A stretch of DNA of 41,694 bases, taken from the NCBI GenBank assembly GCA_000613065.1, contig CBZS010000794.1, positions 1 to 41,694 of the forward strand, given 5' to 3'. The notes under the pieces were generated by a model, which did no database searches, was not told the origin of the DNA, and saw only the letters and a program-made list of their open reading frames with translations. Both the position numbers and the translations under genes were made by a program. Shown one piece after another: positions 27,894 through 35,930 of the stretch; within the stretch, counting starts at the first letter, position 1, and the number at the start of each line of letters is the position of its first letter. Source of the stretch: Richelia intracellularis (GTDB taxonomy: Bacteria; Cyanobacteriota; Cyanobacteriia; Cyanobacteriales; Nostocaceae).

Positions 27894-28030
27894 GTTAAAA
27901 TTATTACTTCCAAAATCACTTCATTGCTTTTTGCTCCTATTGTAGTGAGATACACTATTTTTTTATCCATACAAGTTAATTTAATCCGGTGCAATGGAGT
28001 GTCTGGGGTGCATTTACTCAACCATGATTT

Positions 28031-28729
28031 TATCCCACTAATAGCAGAAGGTGATAATATGCCTGTTAAGTAAGAGGGGTTATATCATCTGATGGCTGGA
28101 CCTTTTGAAGGACTGAGTAATTTGGAGTGGTCTTTGTTTGAGGATATTTTTCCGAAACCGACAGAGAAACGGGAACGAGGAATGCCACATTCTTCATTTC
28201 CTTCTGTACTCAATACCTTACTGTATATATTGATAACAGGGTGTGCTTGGTCTGACGTTCCAAAAGGAGAAATATGGGCATCAAAGAGCTCTGCACATCG
28301 ATGGCTCAAAGGTTGGCAGTTGGACGGGACCTTAGAGGCTTTACAAGCACGAATATTGAGGATTGGACAAGAGAAAGGGTTAATCAACTGGAGTTATGGC
28401 GCGGTGGACGGGTCTTTTTCCCCCCGGAAACCGCTGAAAGTGCTTGCTGCTGAGAAAGCCTACGATTGTAAGGATAAGCGCGCTGGTTTACCTAGACGTG
28501 GTATTAGGCCGCAATGGCCCAAGCGGGTTTGGAAGACAAAGAAGAACAAGGGCAGACCCATTAAAGTTTCCGTCCCAGGTTTTCAACAAGAACGTTGTTT
28601 CCCATGGTTAAAAAAAAATATCGTCGTCTTGTTTGTTGTCATATGGGAAAGAATTTCAGCTTGTTTTGATGCTTTTTTGTCTCTTGCAACAATCCATATT
28701 TGGATTAACAAAACTATATTAGTGGGATA
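28031..28729 (+). mobile_element. IS5-family element, internally deleted
   Basis: Inverted ends TATCCCACTAATA (28031-28043) and TATTAGTGGGATA (28717-28729). At about 700 bp it is shorter than intact members because the transposase has lost an internal block. It lies 40 bp before the start of the dienelactone hydrolase gene, where the promoter would be. Confidence 0.7.
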
Positions 28730-28735
28730 TAACCA
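28092..28735 (+). pseudogene. IS5 family transposase, deleted and frameshifted
   Basis: The N-terminal part is typical: MAGPFEGLSNLEWSLFEDIF, HSSFPSVLNTLLYILITGCA, then LINWSYGAVDGSFSP with the first catalytic Asp. Directly after it the sequence jumps to KPLKVLAAEKAYDCKD, so about 65 codons between the first and second Asp are missing. Later RGIRPQWPKRVWKTKKNKGR and PIKVSVPGFQQER are intact. Then a frameshift in an A-run near 28612-28620 replaces the expected KKYRRLVVRWERI. It cannot code for an active enzyme. Confidence 0.8.
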
Positions 28736-28931
28736 TAAGTTTTTGCTTTGTGAAAGGGAGAAAAGTACGTGCAAATTACACAGCGCAATGTGGAATTGAG
28801 GGTAGATGATAGTTTAATGCGCGTTTATCTAGCTGCACCAAAACCACCAGGGCAATATCCAGGAATCTTATTCTACAGCGATATTTACCAGTTAGGTGGT
28901 GCGATGACTCGTTTAGTTAACTATCCATCTT

Positions 28932-30366
28932 CTGTCACTCTCCGGGATACGCAAATAGTTCAGGAGCTAAATCATCCAGAAACATAACAGGATTTGAATT
29001 GATTCATAGCAGCAATTAAATGATTGAATCCCAGTAAGAACTGTGAATTAGGAAAAATATCAATCCAGGGATAAATCAACCAAAATAGTAAAAGTGGTTG
29101 GACGATTAGACGCAGATTCTTTAAAACATTCTTCCATCCACATTCATGATTCCATTGTTGATGATTAGAAAAATCAATATGACTATTTATTTGCCGCTCA
29201 GTCTTAACTTGACAAGATTGATTTAAGGCTAATAATGCTGGAGAATTCAAACTAATCATCGTGTAAACACAAAAAATAATCTCCCACCACCTCTCAATAT
29301 GTTGAAAGTTTGTAAACCGATAATCTGTCCAACCTAATTCTTGTTTACACTGACGAAACCCATATTCTACCCAGGTTCTTAATCCATATAAGTTGCCTAA
29401 AGTCTTTTTCAAACTTCCTTGAAGATTCGTCATTACGAAGGAGGTAGAATTTTCTGGCATAGTTTCTGGGTCATTAGTTATTTCCCAGTAAGTGATGACT
29501 CTTTTTTTTCCATAAATTATTTCTCTAATGTATCTAGTTTCTGATTTTTGATTACTAAATGTTCTCTCAAATTTACACCACTTGTTTTTTCTAACACTTT
29601 GCCCTACTGGCAACCAGACTCCGTAATTACTTCTAATTGCAACTACATAAGCTAAGTTCGATTCATCTAGTTTTCTCAGAAATTGACTACTTTCACCATA
29701 TAAACTATCTGCCAGTACTAATTCGATATTAAAGTTCTCTTCAATTAAATCTGTAATTATTTCTGACGCTAACTCTATTTTCGTTTTATATTTATCTCCT
29801 TCTTTTAACGTCCCTTCTGGTTTAAACACTTTTACCATTAATGGAAATGTTATATTATGGTAGACTCCATAAGCATTGACTGAAACTATTCCATTATCAA
29901 CTTTTCCCACACTTCCTAAGTATTGTCTCGCTACATAATCAGTCTTTTTACCTTTTTTTCTATCTCCGGTTTCATCTATTACTACTGTAATCGCCTGACC
30001 ATTCAATACTTGCTTAAGTTTATTTAATCTTCGTTGTTTTAATTCATCTACTGACCAATCTGAATTAGCTAGGAAATGATGTAATGACTGGGATGAGTTT
30101 ATACTTACTACCTTCGCTATCTCTGGTAATGATTTCCTTTTTATCGTTGATATTATTCCTAAGTGTAAATATTTGAAACACTCATAATTTCTTACTTCCT
30201 TAAATAAGTCCTTATACTCTGCACAATATTCATCTATGATGGCAATTGTTGGGTGAGCATCTCTTGCTAAATGTTTCAGTATTTGTAACTCTACATCCAT
30301 TGTCGCACTTTCCTTTCAGAGTTTTCTTTTTTTATTCTTTTATTCATAATACCCGGAAAGTGACAG
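28932..30366 (-). mobile_element. IS701-family element
   Basis: About 1435 bp between inverted ends CTGTCACTCTCCGGG (28932-28946) and CCCGGAAAGTGACAG (30352-30366). The outermost bases may extend some positions outwards; I could not fix the target duplication. It interrupts the dienelactone hydrolase gene. Confidence 0.82.
28972..30300 (-). CDS. IS701 family transposase
   Basis: A 442-residue DDE transposase and the only full-length, undamaged one in the window. Visible catalytic regions: VVIDETGDRKKGKKTDYVAR (first Asp), ELVLADSLYGES (second Asp) and TWVEYGFRQCKQELGWTDYR (Glu). The N-terminal part (LHHFLANSDWSVDELKQRRL) is family-typical. Length matches IS701 first described in Calothrix. 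The start ATG lies 66 bp inside the right end of the element. The intact frame and single host lesion suggest the element could still move. Confidence 0.9.
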   Translation of the reverse strand: MDVELQILKHLARDAHPTIAIIDEYCAEYKDLFKEVRNYECFKYLHLGIISTIKRKSLPEIAKVVSINSSQSLHHFLANSDWSVDELKQRRLNKLKQVLNGQAITVVIDETGDRKKGKKTDYVARQYLGSVGKVDNGIVSVNAYGVYHNITFPLMVKVFKPEGTLKEGDKYKTKIELASEIITDLIEENFNIELVLADSLYGESSQFLRKLDESNLAYVVAIRSNYGVWLPVGQSVRKNKWCKFERTFSNQKSETRYIREIIYGKKRVITYWEITNDPETMPENSTSFVMTNLQGSLKKTLGNLYGLRTWVEYGFRQCKQELGWTDYRFTNFQHIERWWEIIFCVYTMISLNSPALLALNQSCQVKTERQINSHIDFSNHQQWNHECGWKNVLKNLRLIVQPLLLFWLIYPWIDIFPNSQFLLGFNHLIAAMNQFKSCYVSG

Positions 30367-30941
30367 AAGAATAGTGGCTTGGAGTATTTGGATATGTAGT
30401 AGCAGCACCGGAGATTTTTCACCGTTTAGAACCTGTAGGTACGGTAATTGAACCAAATGATATTGGCAGGATGCGGGGTAATGATGATGCTCGTAGAACC
30501 CCAATTCCAGATTATGATGCTGATAGTGATGCTGTAATTAAGTGGTTACAGGCAGATAGTGCTGTAAATTCCGAACATATTGGTACTCTTGGCTTTTGTA
30601 TTGGCGGACATTTAGCTTTTCGTAGAGCTTTTGCTCAGGAAATAAAGGCTGCTGTTTGCTGCTATCCTACGGGTATTCCCAGTGGAAAATTAGGTTTAGG
30701 GATTCCTGATACTATCCATCGGGTAAATGAAATTACAGGGGAAATGTTACTAGTTTTAGGTACTCTCGACCCTCATATTCCCGAAGACGATCGCCATACT
30801 CTAATTATGACCCTAGAACAAGCAAAGATTCCCCACAAAGTACTACTATACGAAGCAGCACATACTTTTATGCCGGATGATGGCTATCGCTACGATTCTC
30901 AAGCATCTACCTCTGCATGGTTAGAAATTGTTGCCTTTCTA

Positions 30942-31733
30942 TCACGTGTTTTTCCGCAACAGAGGTAAATTTTTGACAGACACTATTCCCACTAAAGCGA
31001 TCGCACATACTATGGCTACTATATTCAAGCTGGGGATATTACTATGCTTAACAGCGATCGCAATTAAAGCCCACACTGTTACCCCAGGATAAACTATATC
31101 TGTGCTACGAAGGGCAATCAATCCAGCAATAATAGTAGCAATTATTACCATTGTTACAGTCCAAATTTTCCCGGAAATTCCCCATCCATTCCATCCTTGA
31201 GCATATAGAGCACAAGCCACATTCAGAATTGTGGCTACACTAATCCAACCCAAGTAAATACTCATGGGTCGATGAATACACCATTTTTTGCTCCGATTCA
31301 CTATCTTTTTACCTACTCCTAACCTGAGGTAAATAGTTATTAAAGGTAATAAAATCAATAACATTGCTACCACAGATAAAGCAAATAATCGATAGAGAAA
31401 TAGGTATACCCAAACACACTGAGCTACGGAAGCAATCGCTAGTAAATATCCAGTCTGGCGTAAATCTTCATCTCCCTTATGACTGGGGACTATTTGATAA
31501 ATACCAAATGCAAACAATCCCAGATAAATCAAACCCCAGATGGCAAAGGCATAGCTAGCTGGAATAATCAGCACATCTTTAAAGACAGTATTAGAAGATA
31601 TCTGCCCGATATTTACCCCTCCCGCAGGGAAAATATTTGAGATGACATTTACTACAAAAGCAGTTGCGATCGCTAGTGCGGTGATAATTTGTCGCCATAG
31701 GTCTTGATAAGACCTTGATTGAGAATTTTGCAT
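30942..31733 (-). CDS. TspO/MBR-like tryptophan-rich sensory protein
   Basis: A 263-residue integral membrane protein with about seven hydrophobic segments. The stretch PASYAFAIWGLIYLGLFAFG matches the conserved start of the TspO core, followed by CVWVYLFLYRLF and MSIYLGWISVATILNVACAL. Members bind tetrapyrroles or take part in stress signalling. This longer cyanobacterial and plant-like form has no proven role. The 3' end overlaps the dienelactone hydrolase pseudogene tail-to-tail by 27 bp. Upstream is a long AT-rich gap. Confidence 0.8.
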   Translation of the reverse strand: MQNSQSRSYQDLWRQIITALAIATAFVVNVISNIFPAGGVNIGQISSNTVFKDVLIIPASYAFAIWGLIYLGLFAFGIYQIVPSHKGDEDLRQTGYLLAIASVAQCVWVYLFLYRLFALSVVAMLLILLPLITIYLRLGVGKKIVNRSKKWCIHRPMSIYLGWISVATILNVACALYAQGWNGWGISGKIWTVTMVIIATIIAGLIALRSTDIVYPGVTVWALIAIAVKHSNIPSLNIVAIVCAIALVGIVSVKNLPLLRKNT

Positions 31734-31919
31734 AGTTTTTGATTTCTATTTTTCGCTGTGTTATTTATACGTAGTCTCTAAGTACATATTCTTTTACATA
31801 ATCTACATATTTACATTCTAATTCACAATCATTTTTACATAGAATACATATCAATACTCCTGTTACTATTTTGATGTAGATAATATCTATATGTAGTTTC
31901 AAAAATATTTATTTTATTA

Positions 31920-31967
31920 AAAGTAGTATAATCTGTGAGTTGATCTTTCCCGAGATTATACTACTTT
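31920..31967. repeat. Hairpin with 15-bp perfect stem
   Basis: Arms 31920-31934 (AAAGTAGTATAATCT) and 31953-31967 are exact complements around an 18-base loop. It could be a terminator or a structured RNA. No T-run beyond the stem supports a simple terminator. Confidence 0.7.
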
Positions 31968-32083
31968 CGCATTTGAACAATATACAAACATAGATGTTAG
32001 CTGTCACGTCTCATATCAATAATCAAACGGTTTTATTTACTTGTAAGGAATAAAATCATTGAATCAATACTTTTAAACGATAT

Positions 32084-32125
32084 TAATAAAGTAATTACAA
32101 ATCATATTTTTTAATTACTTTATTA
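32084..32125. repeat. AT-only hairpin with 14-bp perfect stem
   Basis: TAATAAAGTAATTA (32084-32097) and its exact complement (32112-32125) around a 14-base loop. Role unknown. Confidence 0.6.
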
Positions 32126-32435
32126 TGGTCACATCAAATCTATGTGAGACTTATTAAAACGTGTACAAGTATATATACTATTTATACAATAGAAAAGAAC
32201 CATTTATCTTTTGTATCTTTTTATTTTTAAATGAACATTGTATATCAGAAAAGATAGATGTGACTTTACAATTATTTTATGGATTTAAATAAAAAACATA
32301 AAAAAAAAGATTGTTCTATAACTATATTCTTTTATTTGCATTTTTAAACAAGAAAACTAAGATTAATAAAAAACCTTAACCAAGAAAAAAAATCAAACAA
32401 ATAAACAGTTTTTCCCCTTGGCAGGAGTTACAGTC

Positions 32436-32669
32436 ATGTTTTTAATATCTGGCTCTGCGACTCTCTTTTTTATATCATCTTCTACATTATCTTTCTTTAG
32501 TACCAGAAGTGATCCCTCCTATCCCACATCACTTCCTTGGGTAGAAAGTAAAAGTCGGTGTGAAGAATTCGGTCGAGTTTGGCATAATGATCGCTGTTGG
32601 GATGGAGAACATAGTCATACTAAAAAAAAATACTTGGACTATATACACTCAGTCCAAGTATTTTTATAG
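32436..32669 (+). CDS. Small membrane-anchored or secreted peptide with paired Cys-Trp
   Basis: 77 residues from the ATG at 32436, which has AGGAG 8 bases upstream. Residues 1-21 are a hydrophobic segment (MFLISGSATLFFISSSTLSF) that could be a signal or anchor. Then comes SLPWVESKSRCEEFGRVWHN and DRCWDGEHSH, with two cysteines 13 residues apart and two tryptophans. Small cyanobacterial proteins with a similar C...W...CW ending exist, but none has a known role that I can name. The last ~15 codons (KKKYLDYIHSVQVFL) lie inside a terminator hairpin, so the original stop may have been lost by mutation. Confidence 0.5.
   Translation: MFLISGSATLFFISSSTLSFFSTRSDPSYPTSLPWVESKSRCEEFGRVWHNDRCWDGEHSHTKKKYLDYIHSVQVFL
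32626..32665 (+). terminator. Strong terminator hairpin at the end of the small peptide gene
   Basis: 15-base arms AAAAATACTTGGACT and AGTCCAAGTATTTTT (32626-32640, 32651-32665) with a 10-base loop; the right arm ends in T5. It overlaps the last codons of the reading frame at 32436-32669. Confidence 0.75.
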
Positions 32670-32784
32670 CAATTGACATATTATTAACCACTATATTTCT
32701 AAAATTAAGAAACATAAACTACGTCTAATGTGAAATCTGTAGTTTTAAACAGAGCAGCTATTTAGTCCTTTAAAAGAGGACTTA

Positions 32785-33361
32785 GAGGATGTTTTAAAAG
32801 GTGGGAGGTATGATAAAAAAGCTCACAAGGCATATGCTGAAAATTATAGAAAACAGCACCCCGTGAGCAAATGACTAAGAATTATCCTAGCAATTTAACG
32901 TGGGAACAGTGGGAGTTAATCCCACAGCTGTTTCCAGAGGCAAAACCAGGTGGTCGTCCACGTACAACAACATGTATGTACCCAGTAGTAAACGCGATTT
33001 TATACGTACTGTGTCAAGGATGTACATGGCGGGCATTACCAGGAGATTTACCACCTTGGTCTACAGTCTATGGCTATTTCAGAAGATGCCGCAAAGACCG
33101 TACTTGGCTTCAGGTTCATGACAAACTATATCAATGGGTTCGGGAAGCAGCCTTTGATAGCCAATCAGTTGAAACCGCAACCATGATTTGTACGGATGTT
33201 GGTTTCGACCCAGGAAAACAAATACATGGACGTAAGCGATTTATTACCGTTGACTTGTTAGGGCTAGTTTTGCGAGTCTTGGTTAGTTCTGCAAGAGTGC
33301 CAGAACGTGCAGGGGCTAAACTAAACGTGCACGTTCTGGCAGGTTTATCAGATGAAAGATA
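32785..33361 (+). mobile_element. IS5-family element, copy A (3' end missing)
   Basis: Left end GAGGATGTTTTAAAAG as in the full copy at 37490-38410. It follows that copy to 33360 (GATGAAAGAT) and then stops at MITE copy D. It also has a 30-bp internal deletion relative to the full copy, where ASREPSPWEA is absent. Confidence 0.85.
32871..33361 (+). pseudogene. IS5 family transposase, 3'-truncated copy
   Basis: Starts MTKNYPSNLTWEQWELIPQL and contains GGRPRTTTCMYPVVNAILYV, GCTWRALPGDLPPWSTVYGY and the first catalytic Asp in FDSQSVETATM. The second half with the other Asp and the Glu is missing because the element ends at MITE copy D. Ten residues between YQWVRE and AAFD are deleted. It cannot be active. 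Confidence 0.85.
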
Positions 33362-33452
33362 GGCGTTGCATAAGTGCGGGATGAATTAGGGTTTGAAACC
33401 ATTGATAAATCGTTGAAAATTTAGTGAAATCATCCCCTCATTCAGCAACGCC
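33362..33452 (-). mobile_element. 91-bp palindromic MITE, copy D (hybrid ends, no target duplication)
   Basis: Identical in sequence to copy E at 35169-35259. The left end is of the GCATAAGTGCGGG kind, the right of the other kind with one change. The flanks are GATGAAAGATA and CTGCTTGTTT, which share nothing. It joins an IS5 fragment to an ISAs1 fragment, so it marks a recombination joint. Confidence 0.93.
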
Positions 33453-33524
33453 CTGCTTGTTTATCCCAACATGATGATACCTCTCAACCCGCTTGTCAAT
33501 AGAATTTTAGATGCGCTTACCCTG
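33453..33524 (+). mobile_element. ISAs1-family end fragment
   Basis: 72 bp matching, in reverse orientation, the left end of the ISAs1 copy at 36983 onwards (last transposase codons plus terminal repeat). It ends AGATGCGCTTACCCTG at 33524. Only a few substitutions separate the two. Confidence 0.85.
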
Positions 33525-33711
33525 GTCTTGATAGAAATCCCAATCCATTAATTAAAATAGCTTTGACTAATATCCCCGATGCAATATTCTCACGAGAATC
33601 TATTCCTAGTTTAGAATTAATTATTTCAACTATTCCTATTTCATCAATTAACCCTGCTACTATTCCTAAGTGGTCGATATTTTTAATTTCTGTATTTTCC
33701 ATGGGAGACAT
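33525..33711 (-). pseudogene. IS1634-type transposase (DUF4277), N-terminal fragment
   Basis: The first 60 codons are left: MSPMENTEIKNIDHLGIVAG, LIDEIGIVEIINSKLGIDSR, then ASGILVKAILINGLGFLSRP. This is the DUF4277 start of large IS1634-like transposases. The gene is cut at 33524 by the ISAs1 end fragment. The catalytic part is nowhere in the window. Confidence 0.8.
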
Positions 33712-34299
33712 TTTTCACCCTGAAATATTTTCAGCTTTTTGATTGTCTCACTTGGATTGAACCAATATATATTTAGTTTTATCAAAAGCTTGTAATCAAT
33801 TTTTTCTAAGCAATCCAAGCTTCAACGACTTCCGGAGCGCAGGTTTATTTCTAAAGGCAAATTCACTGAACATTCTATGTATTATTATTTACTTTTACTC
33901 GAAAATAACTATGTAATTCACTTATACTACACTTTGAAGTGCGAAATGTGGGTTCTAGGAGATGGTGCCGTAGACCCTTTTATAGAATAAATCCCTATTA
34001 TGCTACAATTTTGCGGATTAACAGGCAAATTAGGAGATTAGAAAGGGGTAAGATTTACGATTTCTATGATTTCTATTGATCCTATTTTCCTGCAAATTTA
34101 GGGAAAAATCCTCATTTGGTAAATAATTTATCCGATAGCCTACAAGGGTATCAATATTTTTGCTGAAGGATATACCTGTTATGTCTTACACCTTCTTTAT
34201 TGGTAAAATCTAAATGATATAAGTAACTTCAAAATCAGGTTATAAGTTAGCGAACGCCAATTTATATCATTAATAAATACCCACATAATAAGTAAATCT
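33712..34299. other. 588-bp region without a gene
   Basis: Upstream of the IS1634 fragment and of moaE. It probably contains the outer end of the IS1634-type element, which I could not locate, and the moaE promoter. No open frame of note is seen. Confidence 0.4.
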
Positions 34300-34788
34300 A
34301 TGGCAACTAATCAAACAGTTTCAGAGACTCAACAAATAAGAAAGGATAGCTTTGCCATTAGTTTTGCTCCATTATCAATAGAGGAAATTGCACCATTAGC
34401 GGATGCACCCGCTAATGGTGCAATTGTGGTGATGAGTGGTATGGTTCGCAATCAGACTGACGGAAAACCAGTTGTTTCCTTGGAATATCAAGCCTATGAA
34501 CCCATGGCGAAGCAAATATTTCTGCAAATAGCCAAGGATATTCGTCGAAAATGGTCTGATGTCAATCGGGTAGTAATCCATCACCGTATCGGACATTTAC
34601 AAGTAGGAGAAATTAGCGTCCTAGTTGCTATAGGTTGTCCCCATCGTGCTGAAGCATTTGCGGCTTGTCAGTATGCCATTGATACTTTAAAACACAATGC
34701 ACCTATTTGGAAGAAAGAACATTGGGCTGATGGTTCTAGTAGTTGGGTGAGCATTGGAGCTTGCGAACAATTAGGAGAATCTTGTTAA
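34300..34788 (+). CDS. moaE: Molybdopterin synthase catalytic subunit
   Basis: A 162-residue MoaE, the large subunit that transfers sulfur from MoaD thiocarboxylate to precursor Z to form molybdopterin. Conserved parts: GAIVVMSGMVRNQTDGKPVV, LEYQAYEPMAKQ, HRIGHLQVGEISVLVAI, PHRAEAFAACQYAIDTLK and the active-site lysines in APIWKKEHW. The first ~20 residues are a variable extension. A moaD gene is not adjacent. It acts in the same pathway as moeA at 21974-23215. Confidence 0.95.
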   Translation: MATNQTVSETQQIRKDSFAISFAPLSIEEIAPLADAPANGAIVVMSGMVRNQTDGKPVVSLEYQAYEPMAKQIFLQIAKDIRRKWSDVNRVVIHHRIGHLQVGEISVLVAIGCPHRAEAFAACQYAIDTLKHNAPIWKKEHWADGSSSWVSIGACEQLGESC

Positions 34789-34912
34789 TATTTGTGAGTG
34801 CTTTCTCCCTTAACCTTTTCTTTTTCCCCTATTAATAACTTTTAATATTGGGTCAACTTCTACAGAAGTTGACTACAGATAGCAATGAAAATTGTGTGGG
34901 GAATTATGGAGA

Positions 34913-35168
34913 ATGGATAATTCCAATCATTTTGATGCGATCGTCATTGGCTCTGGGATTGGTGGATTAGCAGTTGCTGCGATTCTTGCCAAGTTCAATG
35001 GTAAAAAAGTGCTGATTCTAGAGCAACATTTCACCATTGGTGGTTTTACCCGCGATTTTCAACGTAAGGGTGGTTTATCCTGGGATGTAGGACTCCACTA
35101 TGTAGGTGAGATGGCAACAGGTAATACTGGTAGCGCTGTATTTGACTACATCACGGACAAAAAATTAC
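34913..35168 (+). pseudogene. FAD-dependent oxidoreductase (CrtISO/retinol-saturase-like), 5' fragment
   Basis: From ATG 34913 (preceded by GGAGA) the frame reads MDNSNHFDAIVIGSGIGGLA, a dinucleotide-binding GxGxxG motif, then VLILEQHFTIGGFTRDFQRK and SWDVGLHYVGEMATGNT to KKLR at 35168. There MITE copy E begins and the frame ends within it. Relatives (carotenoid isomerase, phytoene desaturase and retinol saturase family) have about 500 residues, and the missing ~415 are not found behind the MITE. The gene has therefore lost its 3' part together with the insertion. Confidence 0.85.
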
Positions 35169-35259
35169 GGCGTTGCATAAGTGCGGGATGAATTAGGGTT
35201 TGAAACCATTGATAAATCGTTGAAAATTTAGTGAAATCATCCCCTCATTCAGCAACGCC
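35169..35259 (-). mobile_element. 91-bp palindromic MITE, copy E (hybrid ends)
   Basis: Sequence-identical to copy D. The flanks AAAATTAC and AAAATTTT agree in six of eight bases, so a perfect target duplication is absent. It marks the point where the oxidoreductase gene is cut. Confidence 0.93.
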
Positions 35260-35300
35260 AAAATTTTTCGCGATCTAGCGATCGCAATTTAAGCAGTTTC

Positions 35301-35828
35301 CTACGATGGACTAGGAAAATGTGATTTCAATACCTCAAGCCATCTCGCAATCCGATCATCAGTCTTATCCCTTTCATTAATTTCATCTATGGGTAGTCCA
35401 ACAAATTTACCATCACGCACAGCAAATGAATATTCGTAACTATACCCATCAGTAGGAAAATCACCCACTAAAGTTGCACCTAATTTATTGAAGTGGTCAT
35501 ATAACGTTCCCAACGCACTCACAAACTGCTCCCCATGGGTGACATAGTCTCCCGCACCAAACAATGCAATGGTTTTACCAGTGAGATCTGGCTTGTCTAT
35601 TGACATATCAAATAAAGGATCACGCCAATCGTTTTGTACCTCACCAGAACCCCAAGTGGAACAACCAAAGAGTAAATAGTCATATTCCAGCATTTCATCA
35701 ACACTAGTAAAATCTTCCTCCATGCTGTAAATATCGCATAATTCCTCACCAAAATACTCGTGTATTTTCGTGGCGATTCCTTCAGTTATACCGGAAGTAC
35801 TGCCGTAAAAAATAGCCATTTTTGCCAT
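35301..35828 (-). CDS. Flavodoxin, long-chain type
   Basis: A 175-residue FMN protein that can replace ferredoxin as a soluble electron carrier. The FMN-phosphate loop YGSTSGITE lies near residues 9-17. The 60s loop with Trp is CSTWGSGEVQNDW, and the 90s loop is LFGAGDYVTHGEQFVSALGT. The long-chain insertion and C-terminal GKFVGLPIDEINERDKTDDR follow. It resembles IsiB/NifF-type flavodoxins but differs at the W loop, so I give no symbol. The gene is intact. MITE copy E lies 41 bp after its 3' end. Confidence 0.92.
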   Translation of the reverse strand: MAKMAIFYGSTSGITEGIATKIHEYFGEELCDIYSMEEDFTSVDEMLEYDYLLFGCSTWGSGEVQNDWRDPLFDMSIDKPDLTGKTIALFGAGDYVTHGEQFVSALGTLYDHFNKLGATLVGDFPTDGYSYEYSFAVRDGKFVGLPIDEINERDKTDDRIARWLEVLKSHFPSPS

Positions 35829-35930
35829 GGTTATATTTCCTCTAAATGTGAGTGGTTTAATTTTCTCAATAGGTGAGGATTTTTATTGGCAGAGATTCTC
35901 TATGAATAAGGATTAACTTTTAGGCGATTG

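Larger units (their letters stand above)
28769..30968 (+). pseudogene. Dienelactone hydrolase family protein, split by an IS701 element
   Basis: An alpha/beta hydrolase of about 250 residues in two pieces. The 5' piece starts at GTG 28769 and reads MQITQRNVELRVDDSLMRVY, then LAAPKPPGQYPGILFYSDIY, to MTRLVN at about 28920. The 3' piece resumes after 30366 with LGVFGYVVAAPEIFHRLEPV and runs to 30968. It carries the nucleophile Cys in LGFCIGGHLAF, the Asp in LGTLDPHIPEDDR and the His in EAAHTFMPDDGYRY. Both halves are otherwise open, so the insertion looks recent. An IS5 relic sits in the promoter region. The 3' end overlaps the convergent TspO-like gene by 27 bp. Confidence 0.88.
31734..32435. 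other. 700-bp AT-rich intergenic region
   Basis: No coding sequence is convincing. The region is strongly AT-rich with poly-A and poly-T runs. It contains two long perfect hairpins, listed separately. It separates the TspO-like gene from the small peptide gene, which are divergent, so both promoters should be inside. Confidence 0.5.
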
